Source of the DNA: Paenibacillus xylanivorans
GTDB taxonomy: Bacteria; Bacillota; Bacilli; Paenibacillales; Paenibacillaceae
Assembly (NCBI RefSeq): GCF_001280595.1
Contig: NZ_LITU01000070.1
Location: forward strand, 135,697-199,696
Reading direction: 5' to 3'
DNA length: 64,000 bases
Within the stretch, counting starts at the first letter, position 1. Every line of letters begins with the position of its first letter. Under the pieces are notes generated by a model that saw nothing but the letters and a program-made list of their open reading frames with translations, made no database searches and had not been told where the DNA came from. Shown piece by piece: positions 20,005 through 27,315 of this stretch. Both the position numbers and the translations under genes were made by a program.

Positions 20005-20481
20005 ATGGCTAATGATGAAGTGATTTTGACACAGGAAGGCTTGGAAAAGCTGGAGGACGAACTGAGGGAATTAAAGACGGTGAAGCGTAAGGAACTGGCG
20101 GCGCGTCTGAAACTCGCGATCAGTTACGGTGACCTGAAGGAAAATAGTGAGTATCATTCAGCCAAAGATGATCAGGCTTTTATGGAAACCCGCATTTTGA
20201 TTCTGGAGAAAATGCTGACCAAAGCAAGAGTCATTAATTCGGACAATATCGACTCGAATAAAGTAAGCATTGGCTCAACCATTCTGCTTAATGATATTGA
20301 ATTTGCCGAGAAGATTGAATACATGCTGGTTGGTCCGGCCGAGGCGGATGTTGCCGATAACAAAATATCGTACGAAAGCCCGCTTGGCAAGGAACTGATG
20401 GGCAAAGAAGTAGGTAGTGTCATTCATGTAAATGCGCCTATAGGCATTATCAAATATGAATTGCTTGAAATTAAAATTTAA
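20005..20481 (+). CDS. greA: Transcription elongation factor GreA/GreB family
   Basis: Protein of 158 residues that would enter the RNA polymerase secondary channel and stimulate cleavage of backtracked RNA. The N-terminal coiled coil (about 1-75) carries the functional tip GDLKENSEYHSAKDDQAF with the acidic residues used for Mg coordination. The C-terminal globular domain ends with GKEVGSVIHVNAPIGIIKYELLEI, as in GreA. Length matches the family. ATG 20005 follows AGGAG with normal spacing. It is a single-gene unit ended by its own terminator. Paenibacillus often has more than one Gre-like gene, so this may be a paralog rather than the main greA. Confidence 0.9.
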   Translation: MANDEVILTQEGLEKLEDELRELKTVKRKELAARLKLAISYGDLKENSEYHSAKDDQAFMETRILILEKMLTKARVINSDNIDSNKVSIGSTILLNDIEFAEKIEYMLVGPAEADVADNKISYESPLGKELMGKEVGSVIHVNAPIGIIKYELLEIKI

Positions 20482-20488
20482 TCGGAAT

Positions 20489-20540
20489 AGAGGTGTTTCG
20501 ACAACCATGGAAATGGCTGTTGCAGCACCTCTTTTTTTTG
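20489..20540 (+). terminator. Terminator after greA
   Basis: AGAGGTG (20489-20495) pairs with CACCTCT (20526-20532), with an additional inner CAACCAT/ATGGCTGTTG pairing, and is followed by eight T residues. Confidence 0.88.
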
Positions 20541-20557
20541 CCCTTATAGGACGATAT

Positions 20558-21055
20558 TCAGCTCCGTTCCTTCCGTCCATTCAGAACCTCAAGTGTCATG
20601 GCATATACGACCCAGAGCAGGATCACGATATGGATCATCGCTATGGTGATACCCATGCCGTACATCCAGCTGTTGCTCAATCCTGATCCTGATCCGTTTG
20701 CTGCGAACATCCATTTACGTTTAAAGAACGGAACCAGAAGAAAGAATAACAAAGCAGGTATGCTGTAGCGCTCATGAATTTCCGTTGGCAACATAAAGAA
20801 GGCGAGATTGACCGCCGCCCCTGCAATGAGCAGAGATGAAATACGAATTTCCTTAATTAGCAGTAGATAGGCCGCTACTCCATTCACCGCAATGGCTAGC
20901 AGTAGAAGACCGAACATTTTGTACGTCACTATGCCAAATAACACCGTTGCATCGCTTGTTCCCGGATCATCAAGTATGTGATACCAGATATTCATGGCGT
21001 TCAGCGAAAGCTGCAGGTACATATTAACGGCGCTTCCGTATGCGTTGGTCAACAT
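20558..21055 (-). pseudogene. C-terminal fragment of a multispanning membrane glycosyltransferase-like protein
   Basis: The open frame encodes 165 residues with about four hydrophobic segments (FGIVTYKMFGLLLLAIAVNG, SLLIAGAAVNLAFFML, PALLFFLLVPFF, ITIAMIHIVILLWVVY). The motif LPTEIHERYSIPALLFF resembles the HERYxxPA element near the C-terminus of GT-C (PMT-like or GT87-like) glycosyltransferases, which normally exceed 400 residues. No catalytic N-terminal loops are present. The frame stays open upstream of the first ATG to a TGA near 21160 but without transferase features, and I see no good ribosome site. I read it as the remnant of a larger gene. A functional small membrane protein cannot be excluded. 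Confidence 0.5.
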
Positions 21056-21327
21056 GGTGCCGAGGGTTCCGTTTGCAGCAATCTGAGGAATATCTGAATT
21101 ACAGGGCAGTGGGCATTCTCCTTTTTTATCACATACTGCATAGTAAGAGGTTCAATGGACTACAAATGGCTACTGCGCTTTGTTAAGCGAAAAAGGAAAG
21201 GGCAGCATATTTAATGTAGACATTCCTGTAAATAAATAACATTTCGATTAATTTCGATTTTCGAATGACCTGAGTGGATGACTGTTATATAATAACGGAA
21301 AATCTTAGAACAGATGGAGTAGATATA

Positions 21328-22692
21328 ATGAATTTTAGTAAGTCCAATGATTCCAATTTGAATCAAGACGGTCCAAACAAAGGTGAACGCTTCTCACAAG
21401 CCGGATTTATTCTGGCTGCCATCGGCAGCTCGGTCGGTCTGGGCAACATGTGGAAGTTTCCTTATATTACGGGAGAGAACGGGGGAGCTGCGTTTTTCCT
21501 GCTCTTTATCGTCTGTCTCCTATTGATTGGTCTACCCGTATTGCTGGCTGAGCTTGCGATTGGTCGTAGCGGCAGAGGAAGCGCAGCAACAGCCTTTATC
21601 AAGGCAGGTGGGCAAAAAGGGTGGCTTGCGGCTGGTTTGCTGCAAGTGTTGACGCCGTTTATCATTCTTTCCTTTTATGTCATTATTGCAGGCTGGACGC
21701 TGCAATATGCAGTGACGTCATTCAGCGGTACGCTGTATAACAATCCTGATTATGCTGGGCAATTCGGTGACTTTGTAGGCGGTTATATGCCAATTGTGTG
21801 GCAGCTGATTTCGGTTCTGGTTAAAGGCTGGATCGTAGCCAAAGGGGTATCGAACGGGATCGAGAAGTTTAACAAGGTACTGATTCCGGCGATGCTGGTC
21901 CTTCTCATCATTCTGATGGTTCGTGCAGTGACTTTGCCGGGAGCTGGTGCTGGGGTTTCCTTCTTCCTGAATCCTGACTTCTCGCAGCTTACGACCGAAT
22001 CTGCGCTGGTTGCGCTTGGACATGCTTTCTTCTCCCTATCGCTTGGTATGGGTATTCTCGTGACATACGGTTCATATGTTGATAAAAATCAATCGCTCGG
22101 TGCAGCAACCATTGCTGTCGGTGCAGGTGACCTGATCTATGCGTTCATTGCCGGTCTGATCATATTCCCAACGACGTTCTCCTTCGGGATTGCACCGGAT
22201 CAGGGTCCGTCGCTAATCTTTATAGCTCTGCCGGCAGCCTTCTCGGCCATGCCGCTGGGCTTCGTGTTTGGCGGGTTGTTCTTCGTGCTTCTGGCGATTG
22301 CAGCCTTGACGTCGGCGGTATCTTTGCTGGAGGTTCCGGTGAAATATTTCATGGAGAGATTGTCCTGGAGCCGGAGCCGCGCCGTATGGACCATCTCACT
22401 CGCCGTCTTCATCGTTGGGCTTCCTTCGGTATTGTCGCTTGGATTGTTCCCTGAATGGACGATTGGCTCGAAGAGTGTGTTCGACTGGATGGACTTTGTA
22501 GCTTCCAATATTTTGCTTCCGATTGGTGGATTGCTGGTTACTATTTTTGCCGGATACTTCTGGAAAAAGGCTGCCGAAGCATCCGGCCTGCGTGCAGGCT
22601 GGTTCCGGGTATGGTTGTTCATGCTGCGCTATGTAGCGCCAATTTTGGTGCTTCTGGTTCTGCTGCACACCTCCGGTATCATTCACTTCTAA
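21328..22692 (+). CDS. Neurotransmitter:sodium symporter family transporter
   Basis: Membrane protein of 454 residues of the LeuT/MhsT (NSS) family, Na+-coupled uptake of amino acids or related solutes. The diagnostic first helix is AAIGSSVGLGNMWKFPYIT followed by ENGGAAFFLLF, which contributes to the Na+ and substrate sites. Later landmarks are IGRSGRGSAATAF, FSLSLGMGILVTYGSYV and FFVLLAIAALTSAVSLLEV. About 11-12 membrane segments are visible. I chose ATG 21328 after TGGAGT; the longer frame from 21274 would run through a TATAAT at 21288-21293 that probably is the -10 element. An AT-rich segment with repeated ATTTCGATT (21241-21262) lies upstream. Substrate is not predictable. Confidence 0.93.
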   Translation: MNFSKSNDSNLNQDGPNKGERFSQAGFILAAIGSSVGLGNMWKFPYITGENGGAAFFLLFIVCLLLIGLPVLLAELAIGRSGRGSAATAFIKAGGQKGWLAAGLLQVLTPFIILSFYVIIAGWTLQYAVTSFSGTLYNNPDYAGQFGDFVGGYMPIVWQLISVLVKGWIVAKGVSNGIEKFNKVLIPAMLVLLIILMVRAVTLPGAGAGVSFFLNPDFSQLTTESALVALGHAFFSLSLGMGILVTYGSYVDKNQSLGAATIAVGAGDLIYAFIAGLIIFPTTFSFGIAPDQGPSLIFIALPAAFSAMPLGFVFGGLFFVLLAIAALTSAVSLLEVPVKYFMERLSWSRSRAVWTISLAVFIVGLPSVLSLGLFPEWTIGSKSVFDWMDFVASNILLPIGGLLVTIFAGYFWKKAAEASGLRAGWFRVWLFMLRYVAPILVLLVLLHTSGIIHF

Positions 22693-22745
22693 ACGTATGG
22701 GAATTAAAGTGAAGAAGTAAGTTGCTGTGCAGATTTGCCATTGAT

Positions 22746-22821
22746 AAAACCTCTTGGAAGAAATGCAAAAGCCCTTGTGTTCCCTCGTCAATTTTGGGAC
22801 AATACAGAGTAGAGGTTTTTT
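22746..22821 (+). terminator. Long-loop inverted repeat upstream of rlmN
   Basis: AAAACCTCT (22746-22754) and AGAGGTTTTTT (22811-22821) are complementary, with a T run, but 56 nt apart. It may terminate the transporter transcript or act as a leader attenuator for rlmN, whose ribosome site lies about 30 nt downstream. Weakly supported. Confidence 0.4.
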
Positions 22822-22868
22822 CGATAGACCGATGAGCCATATGCTTTTTGCGAAAAGAGGACAATAAC

Positions 22869-23963
22869 ATGATTAAATCATCCATATATGGATTAACATT
22901 AGAGCAATTACGTGCCTGGCTGCCGGAGCATGGACAGAAGAAATCCCGTGCTTCCCGCATCTGGGAATGGTTATATCAGGAGCGTGTGAACGATTTTACC
23001 GAGATGACGGATGTGCGTCAGGAATGTCTGGATGTTATTTCCGAGCATTTCACGATGAACTCACTGAGTGAACATGTGAAGCAGGAATCCGCTGACGGCA
23101 CGGTCAAATTTTTGCTGCGTATGCAGGACGGCAATCTGATTGAAACAGTTTTAATGCGCCAAAAATACGGTCTCACTGTATGTGTAACCACTCAAGTGGG
23201 ATGTAACATTGGTTGCAGCTTCTGCGCGAGCGGGCTGATCAAGAAGAGCCGCGATCTGTCCGGTGGTGAGATTGTAGAACAGATTATGCATGTACAACAG
23301 TATCTTGATACAGCTGGCGAAGGCGAGCGGGTAACGAACGTGGTCGTGATGGGAATTGGCGAGCCGTTTGACAATTTCCAGAACATGACTGACTTTATTG
23401 AAGTGATCAAGCATCGTAAAGGACTGGCGCTTGCGGCCAAACGGATCACTGTATCCACGAGCGGACTGCCTGACAAGATCAAGGAATTTGCGGACAGCAA
23501 TCTGCAGGTCAATTTGGCGATCTCCCTGCATGCACCAAATAACGAACTGCGTACACATATCATGAAGATCAACCGGGCCTTCCCGATTGAGCAATTGATG
23601 GACGCGGTAGATTATTACCTGACGACAACGAACAAACGCATTATGTTTGAGTACATCCTGTTGCGGGACGTCAACGATCAGCGTGAGCATGCGGCAGAAC
23701 TGGCCGAACTGTTGTCCAGCCGGAAGAGCATGGTCAGCGTCAATCTGATTCCGTACAATCCGGTGGATGAGCATAGCCAGTATCAGCGGAGTACCGAAGA
23801 GTCCATTCTGGGCTTCTATGATACATTGAAAAAGAATAACATTAACGCCACTGTACGCATGGAACATGGTACCGATATCGATGCGGCCTGCGGACAATTG
23901 CGTAGTAAACAGATGAAAAATAATGCCGCTGAATCTCAGCCAGGTCGTCTGGCTTTGGGCTAA
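22869..23963 (+). CDS. rlmN: RlmN-family dual-specificity rRNA/tRNA methyltransferase (radical SAM)
   Basis: Radical SAM enzyme of 364 residues expected to methylate C2 of 23S rRNA A2503 (and of A37 in some tRNAs). The iron-sulfur cluster motif is CNIGCSFC (Cys112, Cys116, Cys119); the two catalytic cysteines are Cys105 in [10 protein letters not shown] and Cys341 in [27 protein letters not shown] and ISLHAPN are further family landmarks. I chose ATG 22869, 8 nt after AAAAGAGG. The body resembles B. subtilis RlmN more than Cfr (for example GEPFDNF and ITVSTSG), but it lacks the TLGG after the cluster, so it may be a second RlmN paralog rather than the housekeeping copy. Confidence 0.88.
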   Translation: MIKSSIYGLTLEQLRAWLPEHGQKKSRASRIWEWLYQERVNDFTEMTDVRQECLDVISEHFTMNSLSEHVKQESADGTVKFLLRMQDGNLIETVLMRQKYGLTVCVTTQVGCNIGCSFCASGLIKKSRDLSGGEIVEQIMHVQQYLDTAGEGERVTNVVVMGIGEPFDNFQNMTDFIEVIKHRKGLALAAKRITVSTSGLPDKIKEFADSNLQVNLAISLHAPNNELRTHIMKINRAFPIEQLMDAVDYYLTTTNKRIMFEYILLRDVNDQREHAAELAELLSSRKSMVSVNLIPYNPVDEHSQYQRSTEESILGFYDTLKKNNINATVRMEHGTDIDAACGQLRSKQMKNNAAESQPGRLALG

Positions 23964-23973
23964 AGAGGCAAGA

Positions 23974-24003
23974 GAAGAAGTCAGGTTGACGCCTGACTTC
24001 TTC
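23974..24003 (+). terminator. Hairpin after rlmN
   Basis: GAAGAAGTCAGG and CCTGACTTCTTC form a perfect 12-bp stem with a 6-nt loop, 11 bp after the rlmN stop. The T tract is interrupted (TTCTTCGTC), so termination may be only moderate. Confidence 0.75.
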
Positions 24004-24045
24004 GTCATGATATATGCTCAGTAAACGCTCCCCAATGGAGCATTC

Positions 24046-24240
24046 CTAACGAATTCACCGCACCTTATTGCAGCAAAATGCATGCATTAGAAAGGCTAAC
24101 GAACTTCAATCACGTTATTCCAGTAAAAGCCGCATAAAAATTTACAAATTAGGTTGCAAAACAGAAAATAGGGTGTGTACGATTCGTTACATTCCCAAAA
24201 TGGTGGAATCTCCAATAATAGCGCGTGTTGGGTTCATTAG
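24046..24240. repeat. ~195-bp four-unit intergenic repeat element, copy A
   Basis: Four related units beginning TAAYGAA occur here: forward at 24047 and 24097, reverse-complement at 24181 (GATTCGTTAC) and 24231 (GGTTCATTAG). A typical unit is TAACGAACTTCAATC then ACGTTATT, so each unit is itself bounded by TAACG and CGTTA. Unit spacing is 50, 84 and 50 nt, the same as in the copy at 49401-49596, although the sequence between units is largely different. The whole thing could fold into a long imperfect hairpin or a cruciform. It overlaps a 68-codon open frame that I do not accept as a gene. The 336-bp gap between rlmN and the GNAT gene contains only this element and two hairpins. Confidence 0.75.
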
Positions 24241-24246
24241 AATACA

Positions 24247-24294
24247 AAAGAGCATCCTAAGGTCTCGTTCTTGACCTGTGGGGATGCTCTTTTT
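24247..24294. terminator. Bidirectional terminator next to the GNAT gene
   Basis: AAAAGAGCATCC (from 24247) pairs with GGATGCTCTTTTT (ending 24294), with inner AGGTC/GACCT pairing. It abuts the stop codon of the leftward GNAT gene and probably ends that transcript. Confidence 0.88.
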
Positions 24295-24299
24295 GGTAT

Positions 24300-24740
24300 T
24301 TATTTCAGTTTCTTAATCATCAGCAGATGAGGGATGCCATCTTCAAGAAATACATCCGAAGCTGCCGTATATCCCAGACGTTCATAGAACCCGGAGGCTT
24401 GTACCTGCGCGTGCAGCTTGGCCTTCTCAAGTCCCTGATCCAGAGCCATCTGTTCCAGTTTATCGATTAGTATACGGCCGAGGCCATGTTTACGGAAATC
24501 GAGCATCACACAGATTCGCTCCAATTTGGCAACATTCTCGACTACACGCAGTCTGGAAGAGGCAGCAGGCACACCGTCCACGTAGAGAAGGATATGACGG
24601 GCTTCTGAATCCAGTGCATCATAGGCGTCGAATTCTTCCTCCGCGGGCACCCCTTGCTCTTCAACAAAGATGGAGGTACGTATGGCGAAGCAGGCGTCGA
24701 GCAAATCTTGACGATTAGCATCAACAATAGTTGTAATCAT
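24300..24740 (-). CDS. GNAT-family N-acetyltransferase (YjcF-like)
   Basis: Protein of 146 residues with the GNAT fold: SIFVEEQGVPAEEEFDAYD near the N-terminus and the acetyl-CoA-binding ERICVMLDFRKHGLGRILIDKLE, then the C-terminal HAQVQASGFYERLGY. This arrangement is that of the YjcF/ElaA-like acyltransferases, whose substrates are mostly unknown. I chose the ATG at 24740, which follows AAAGGGGAA with normal spacing; the frame extends 30 codons further upstream without a ribosome site and through the divergent promoter region. It is divergent from the MarR-type regulator, with palindromes between them suggesting shared control. Confidence 0.85.
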   Translation of the reverse strand: MITTIVDANRQDLLDACFAIRTSIFVEEQGVPAEEEFDAYDALDSEARHILLYVDGVPAASSRLRVVENVAKLERICVMLDFRKHGLGRILIDKLEQMALDQGLEKAKLHAQVQASGFYERLGYTAASDVFLEDGIPHLLMIKKLK

Positions 24741-24797
24741 GAAAAATTCCCCTTTAGTTAATAGTAATTCTATCCTGACATGGTAAACTAGTACATA

Positions 24798-24889
24798 ACA
24801 TGAACATGTACCTATTCCATGTGTTATCATGGTTAAAATTTAAACTGATTCAATTCAGTTATATCATCAATTATGTTGCGAATGCAACA
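24798..24889. promoter_or_regulatory. Cluster of palindromes between the GNAT and MarR genes
   Basis: Three palindromes lie in the 172-bp divergent region: ACATG-AA-CATGT (24798-24809), AACTGA-N6-TCAGTT (24843-24860) and TGTTGC-GAAT-GCAACA (24874-24889). The last is just upstream of the MarR gene and has the TTGC/GCAA form common among MarR operators. Autoregulation by the adjacent MarR protein is plausible. Confidence 0.5.
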
Positions 24890-24912
24890 ATTATAGCTGG
24901 AGAGTGAATACA

Positions 24913-25392
24913 TTGAATGAAAAAAAAGAAGTGTTGCGTGAAATCGGCATGATTGCCCGCTGTCTGGATTCAATCAGCAATGTGGAGTTCCAACATCTAA
25001 ATTTGTCTCGTGGACAGTATTTGTATCTTTATCGCATTTGCGAGAATCCCGGCATTATTCCCAACCAGCTGGCTGAACTAATCAAAGTCGATCGTACCAC
25101 GGCAGCCAGAGCTATCAGCAAACTGGAATCGGACGGATTTATTGTCAAACAATCCGCATTGGATAATAAGAAGAATAAGCTGTTATATCCGACAGAGGCT
25201 GGTCTTGAAGCCTGGGAATTCATCCGCAGAGAAGGAGTTCACTCAGACCAGGTTACGCTTCAAGGCTTGACGGAAGAGGAGATTGAGATAGCCGTGAACC
25301 TCTTGCGCCGAATGCGTCATAATATCGAGGTGGATTGGAAATTCGTCAAAAAGGGCGGCCGTCGGCCTTATATGGATCAATCTGAACGGTAG
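24913..25392 (+). CDS. MarR-family transcriptional regulator
   Basis: Regulator of about 159 residues with a winged helix: NQLAELIKVDRTTAARAISK is the recognition segment and LESDGFIVKQSALDNKKNKL the wing. I prefer the TTG at 24913 (10 nt after GGAG) over the GTG at 24904, which almost touches the ribosome site. The divergent GNAT gene and the palindromes in between suggest that it controls that gene and itself. The ligand is unknown. The C-terminal tail (KKGGRRPYMDQSER) is basic. A terminator follows at 25481-25519. Confidence 0.88.
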   Translation: MNEKKEVLREIGMIARCLDSISNVEFQHLNLSRGQYLYLYRICENPGIIPNQLAELIKVDRTTAARAISKLESDGFIVKQSALDNKKNKLLYPTEAGLEAWEFIRREGVHSDQVTLQGLTEEEIEIAVNLLRRMRHNIEVDWKFVKKGGRRPYMDQSER

Positions 25393-25480
25393 GGAATTCA
25401 ATATATCTGCATACCGTAAAGCATTGTTTATCTGAATCGCTTGATTAGCTCAGCAAGGATAACGAACATATTCAATTTAT

Positions 25481-25519
25481 AAGGGCTGTTTGCTGGATTA
25501 TTCCAGCGACAGCCTTTTT
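25481..25519 (+). terminator. Terminator after the MarR-family gene
   Basis: AAGGGCTGTTTGCTGGA (25481-25497) pairs with TCCAGCGACAGCCTTTTT (25502-25519) with a 4-nt loop and T run. Confidence 0.88.
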
Positions 25520-25606
25520 GCTATAGAAACATATGTCGATATTCTGTATAATCTTTCAGGCTGAATAGGAGAGCTGAACTTCATCACAGTAACGGAGGGG
25601 TACGCA

Positions 25607-26335
25607 ATGAGCGAACGTGGATCTGATTTTTACGAAGATGAAGCTAATTTTGAGAAGTATATGGAACGCCGGCAGTGGCAGGAAAATGCCAACGATACTT
25701 TAGAGAAGCCTGTGATGCTGGAGTTGATCGGAGACGTTGGGGGCAAGAGCATATTGGATCTCGGCTGTGGGGATGCGAGGTTCGGAGCAGAACTGCTGGG
25801 CCCCGGCCACCGTGGTGGCTGTTATACCGGAGTTGAAGGTTCAGTGAATATGGTTCAGGTTGCACATGAATCGATAAAGGGTCAGAATGCACAGATCGAG
25901 CAAGCGTTTATGGAAGACTGGAGCTATCCCGCGGATACATATGATCTGGTCATTTCCAGACTGGCGATTCATTATATTGAGGATGTGGACAGCCTATTCT
26001 GTAAGGTATACAACACGTTAAAAGAGAATGGCACATTCGTATTTTCGGTAGAACATCCTGTGATCACATCGACGTTGCAACCTTTGGGGGTCCGAACCAA
26101 TTGGGTCGTCGATCAGTATTTTGTGGAGGGATTTCGGGAGCAGCAATGGCTTGGAGGCACGGTGAAAAAAATGCATCGCTCCATTGAATCCTACTATATG
26201 GCATTACAGGAGGCAGGATTTCAAGTACAGCATCTGCGGGAATCGGCGCCTCAGCGTCCATATTTTGTGAACGAGGATACGTACCTGCGCAGACAGCGCA
26301 TTCCGTTGTTTTTATTCCTCTCTGCCCGGAAATAA
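25607..26335 (+). CDS. Class I SAM-dependent methyltransferase
   Basis: Soluble methyltransferase of 242 residues. SAM-binding motif I is SILDLGCGDARFGAELL, motif II follows in GVEGSVNMVQVA, and the post-motif LVISRLAIHYIEDVDSLF is typical of small-molecule methyltransferases of the UbiE/BioC type. The C-terminal half (FVFSVEHPVITS, ESYYMALQEAGFQVQHLRE) is usual for this group. ATG 25607 follows CGGAGGGG. It stands alone between two terminators, so context gives no substrate. Confidence 0.88.
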   Translation: MSERGSDFYEDEANFEKYMERRQWQENANDTLEKPVMLELIGDVGGKSILDLGCGDARFGAELLGPGHRGGCYTGVEGSVNMVQVAHESIKGQNAQIEQAFMEDWSYPADTYDLVISRLAIHYIEDVDSLFCKVYNTLKENGTFVFSVEHPVITSTLQPLGVRTNWVVDQYFVEGFREQQWLGGTVKKMHRSIESYYMALQEAGFQVQHLRESAPQRPYFVNEDTYLRRQRIPLFLFLSARK

Positions 26336-26370
26336 TACACATAAAACTGTGGATAATTCATAATATAGCC

Positions 26371-26418
26371 AAACAGCCCAAAAACCTGTCCACATGTGGA
26401 CAGGTTTTTGGGCTGTTT
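26371..26418. terminator. 48-bp perfect palindrome, bidirectional terminator
   Basis: The 24-nt left half (AAACAGCCCAAAAACCTGTC then CACA) is the exact reverse complement of the right half, with no mismatches and no loop bases beyond the central CATG. It lies between the rightward methyltransferase gene and the leftward ABC gene and probably terminates both; the T run sits inside the stem. Confidence 0.85.
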
Positions 26419-26450
26419 CGACTGTTCTGACTGTGAATAGATACAGATTA

Positions 26451-27230
26451 TTATTTATCCGATGCTCTTACATAGACACGTTCTCCATGCCGATCCACAT
26501 CCACAGGTGATTCAAAAAATTTACTCAGTACGTCTTTATTCATCAACTCGCTGGTTAATCCGCTATTCACGATCTCGCCCCGACGAAGTAGCAGGCTGTG
26601 ACTGAACACAGGCAATATTTCCTCCGTATGATGAGTTACGTAGATGAGCGAAGGGGTATCCGGCTTCTGCGTCAGCTCACTGATACTTTCCAGCAACCGT
26701 TCTCTGGAGAACAGATCGAGTCCATTGCAGGGTTCGTCTAGAATGAGAACACGGGGGTTAGCCATCAGGGCTCTGGCGATGAGCAGCTTCTGCTTCTCCC
26801 CCTGGGAACAGGTGCGATATTCGCGATCCCACAAATGCTGACAGCCGAGCGTACGCATCAATTCCCGTGCCTGATCCAGATCCTCGTCTGACAGTTTATC
26901 GTAAAGTCCGATGGTGGCGTGTTTGCCGCTGATGACAACATACTGTGTGCGATCGGTACCATATAATTTCTCCTGAAGGGAGGAGCTGACCCAGCCGATC
27001 GACTTCCGCAGCTCGCGCAGATCCACATCTCCGTAACGGTGTCCAAGCACGGTTATCGTACCTTCTGTCGGCCAGAGATATCCGGTAATCATGTTCAGGA
27101 GTGTGGTTTTACCGGAACCATTCAGGCCAAGCAATGCCCAATGTTCGCCTTCGTTTACACGCCAGCTGACATCGTTCAGCAGAGTGATCGGTCCCCTTTT
27201 CCAGGTGACATGCTGTACATCAATGATCAT
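26451..27230 (-). CDS. ABC transporter ATP-binding protein (YlmA-like)
   Basis: ATPase of 259 residues. Walker A is LGLNGSGKTTLLN, the signature is a variant CSQGEKQKLLIARAL in place of LSGGQ, Walker B is VLILDEPCNGLD, and the switch His is in YVTHHTEE. No membrane domain is fused or adjacent. The sequence style (HVTWKRGPITLLNDVSW; SHSLLLRRGEIVNSG) resembles the YlmA/ModF-like soluble ATPases whose partners are unknown. ATG 27230 follows AAGGAAGGAA. It is 85 bp downstream of the Fsr-like efflux gene on the same strand, so read-through is possible, but a small AAACG/CGTTT hairpin lies between. Confidence 0.88.
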   Translation of the reverse strand: MIIDVQHVTWKRGPITLLNDVSWRVNEGEHWALLGLNGSGKTTLLNMITGYLWPTEGTITVLGHRYGDVDLRELRKSIGWVSSSLQEKLYGTDRTQYVVISGKHATIGLYDKLSDEDLDQARELMRTLGCQHLWDREYRTCSQGEKQKLLIARALMANPRVLILDEPCNGLDLFSRERLLESISELTQKPDTPSLIYVTHHTEEILPVFSHSLLLRRGEIVNSGLTSELMNKDVLSKFFESPVDVDRHGERVYVRASDK

Positions 27231-27315
27231 AGGTTATTCCTTCCTTCTGTTTAGCCTCTGTCTCATTTATCCTGACCTTATTGTAGTCACAAAACGACTG
27301 ACGTTTCAATGCATT

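Noticed and set aside
23151..24008. 285-codon minus-strand frame opposite rlmN
   Set aside because: Antisense shadow; plus strand has complete radical SAM motifs.
24068..24274. 68-codon frame between rlmN and the GNAT gene
   Set aside because: It lies entirely over the four-unit repeat element and a terminator, has no ribosome site and no protein-like pattern.
25451..25480. Single TAACGAACATATTC motif resembling a unit of the 195-bp element
   Set aside because: Only the first half of one unit is present, without partner units at the expected spacing.
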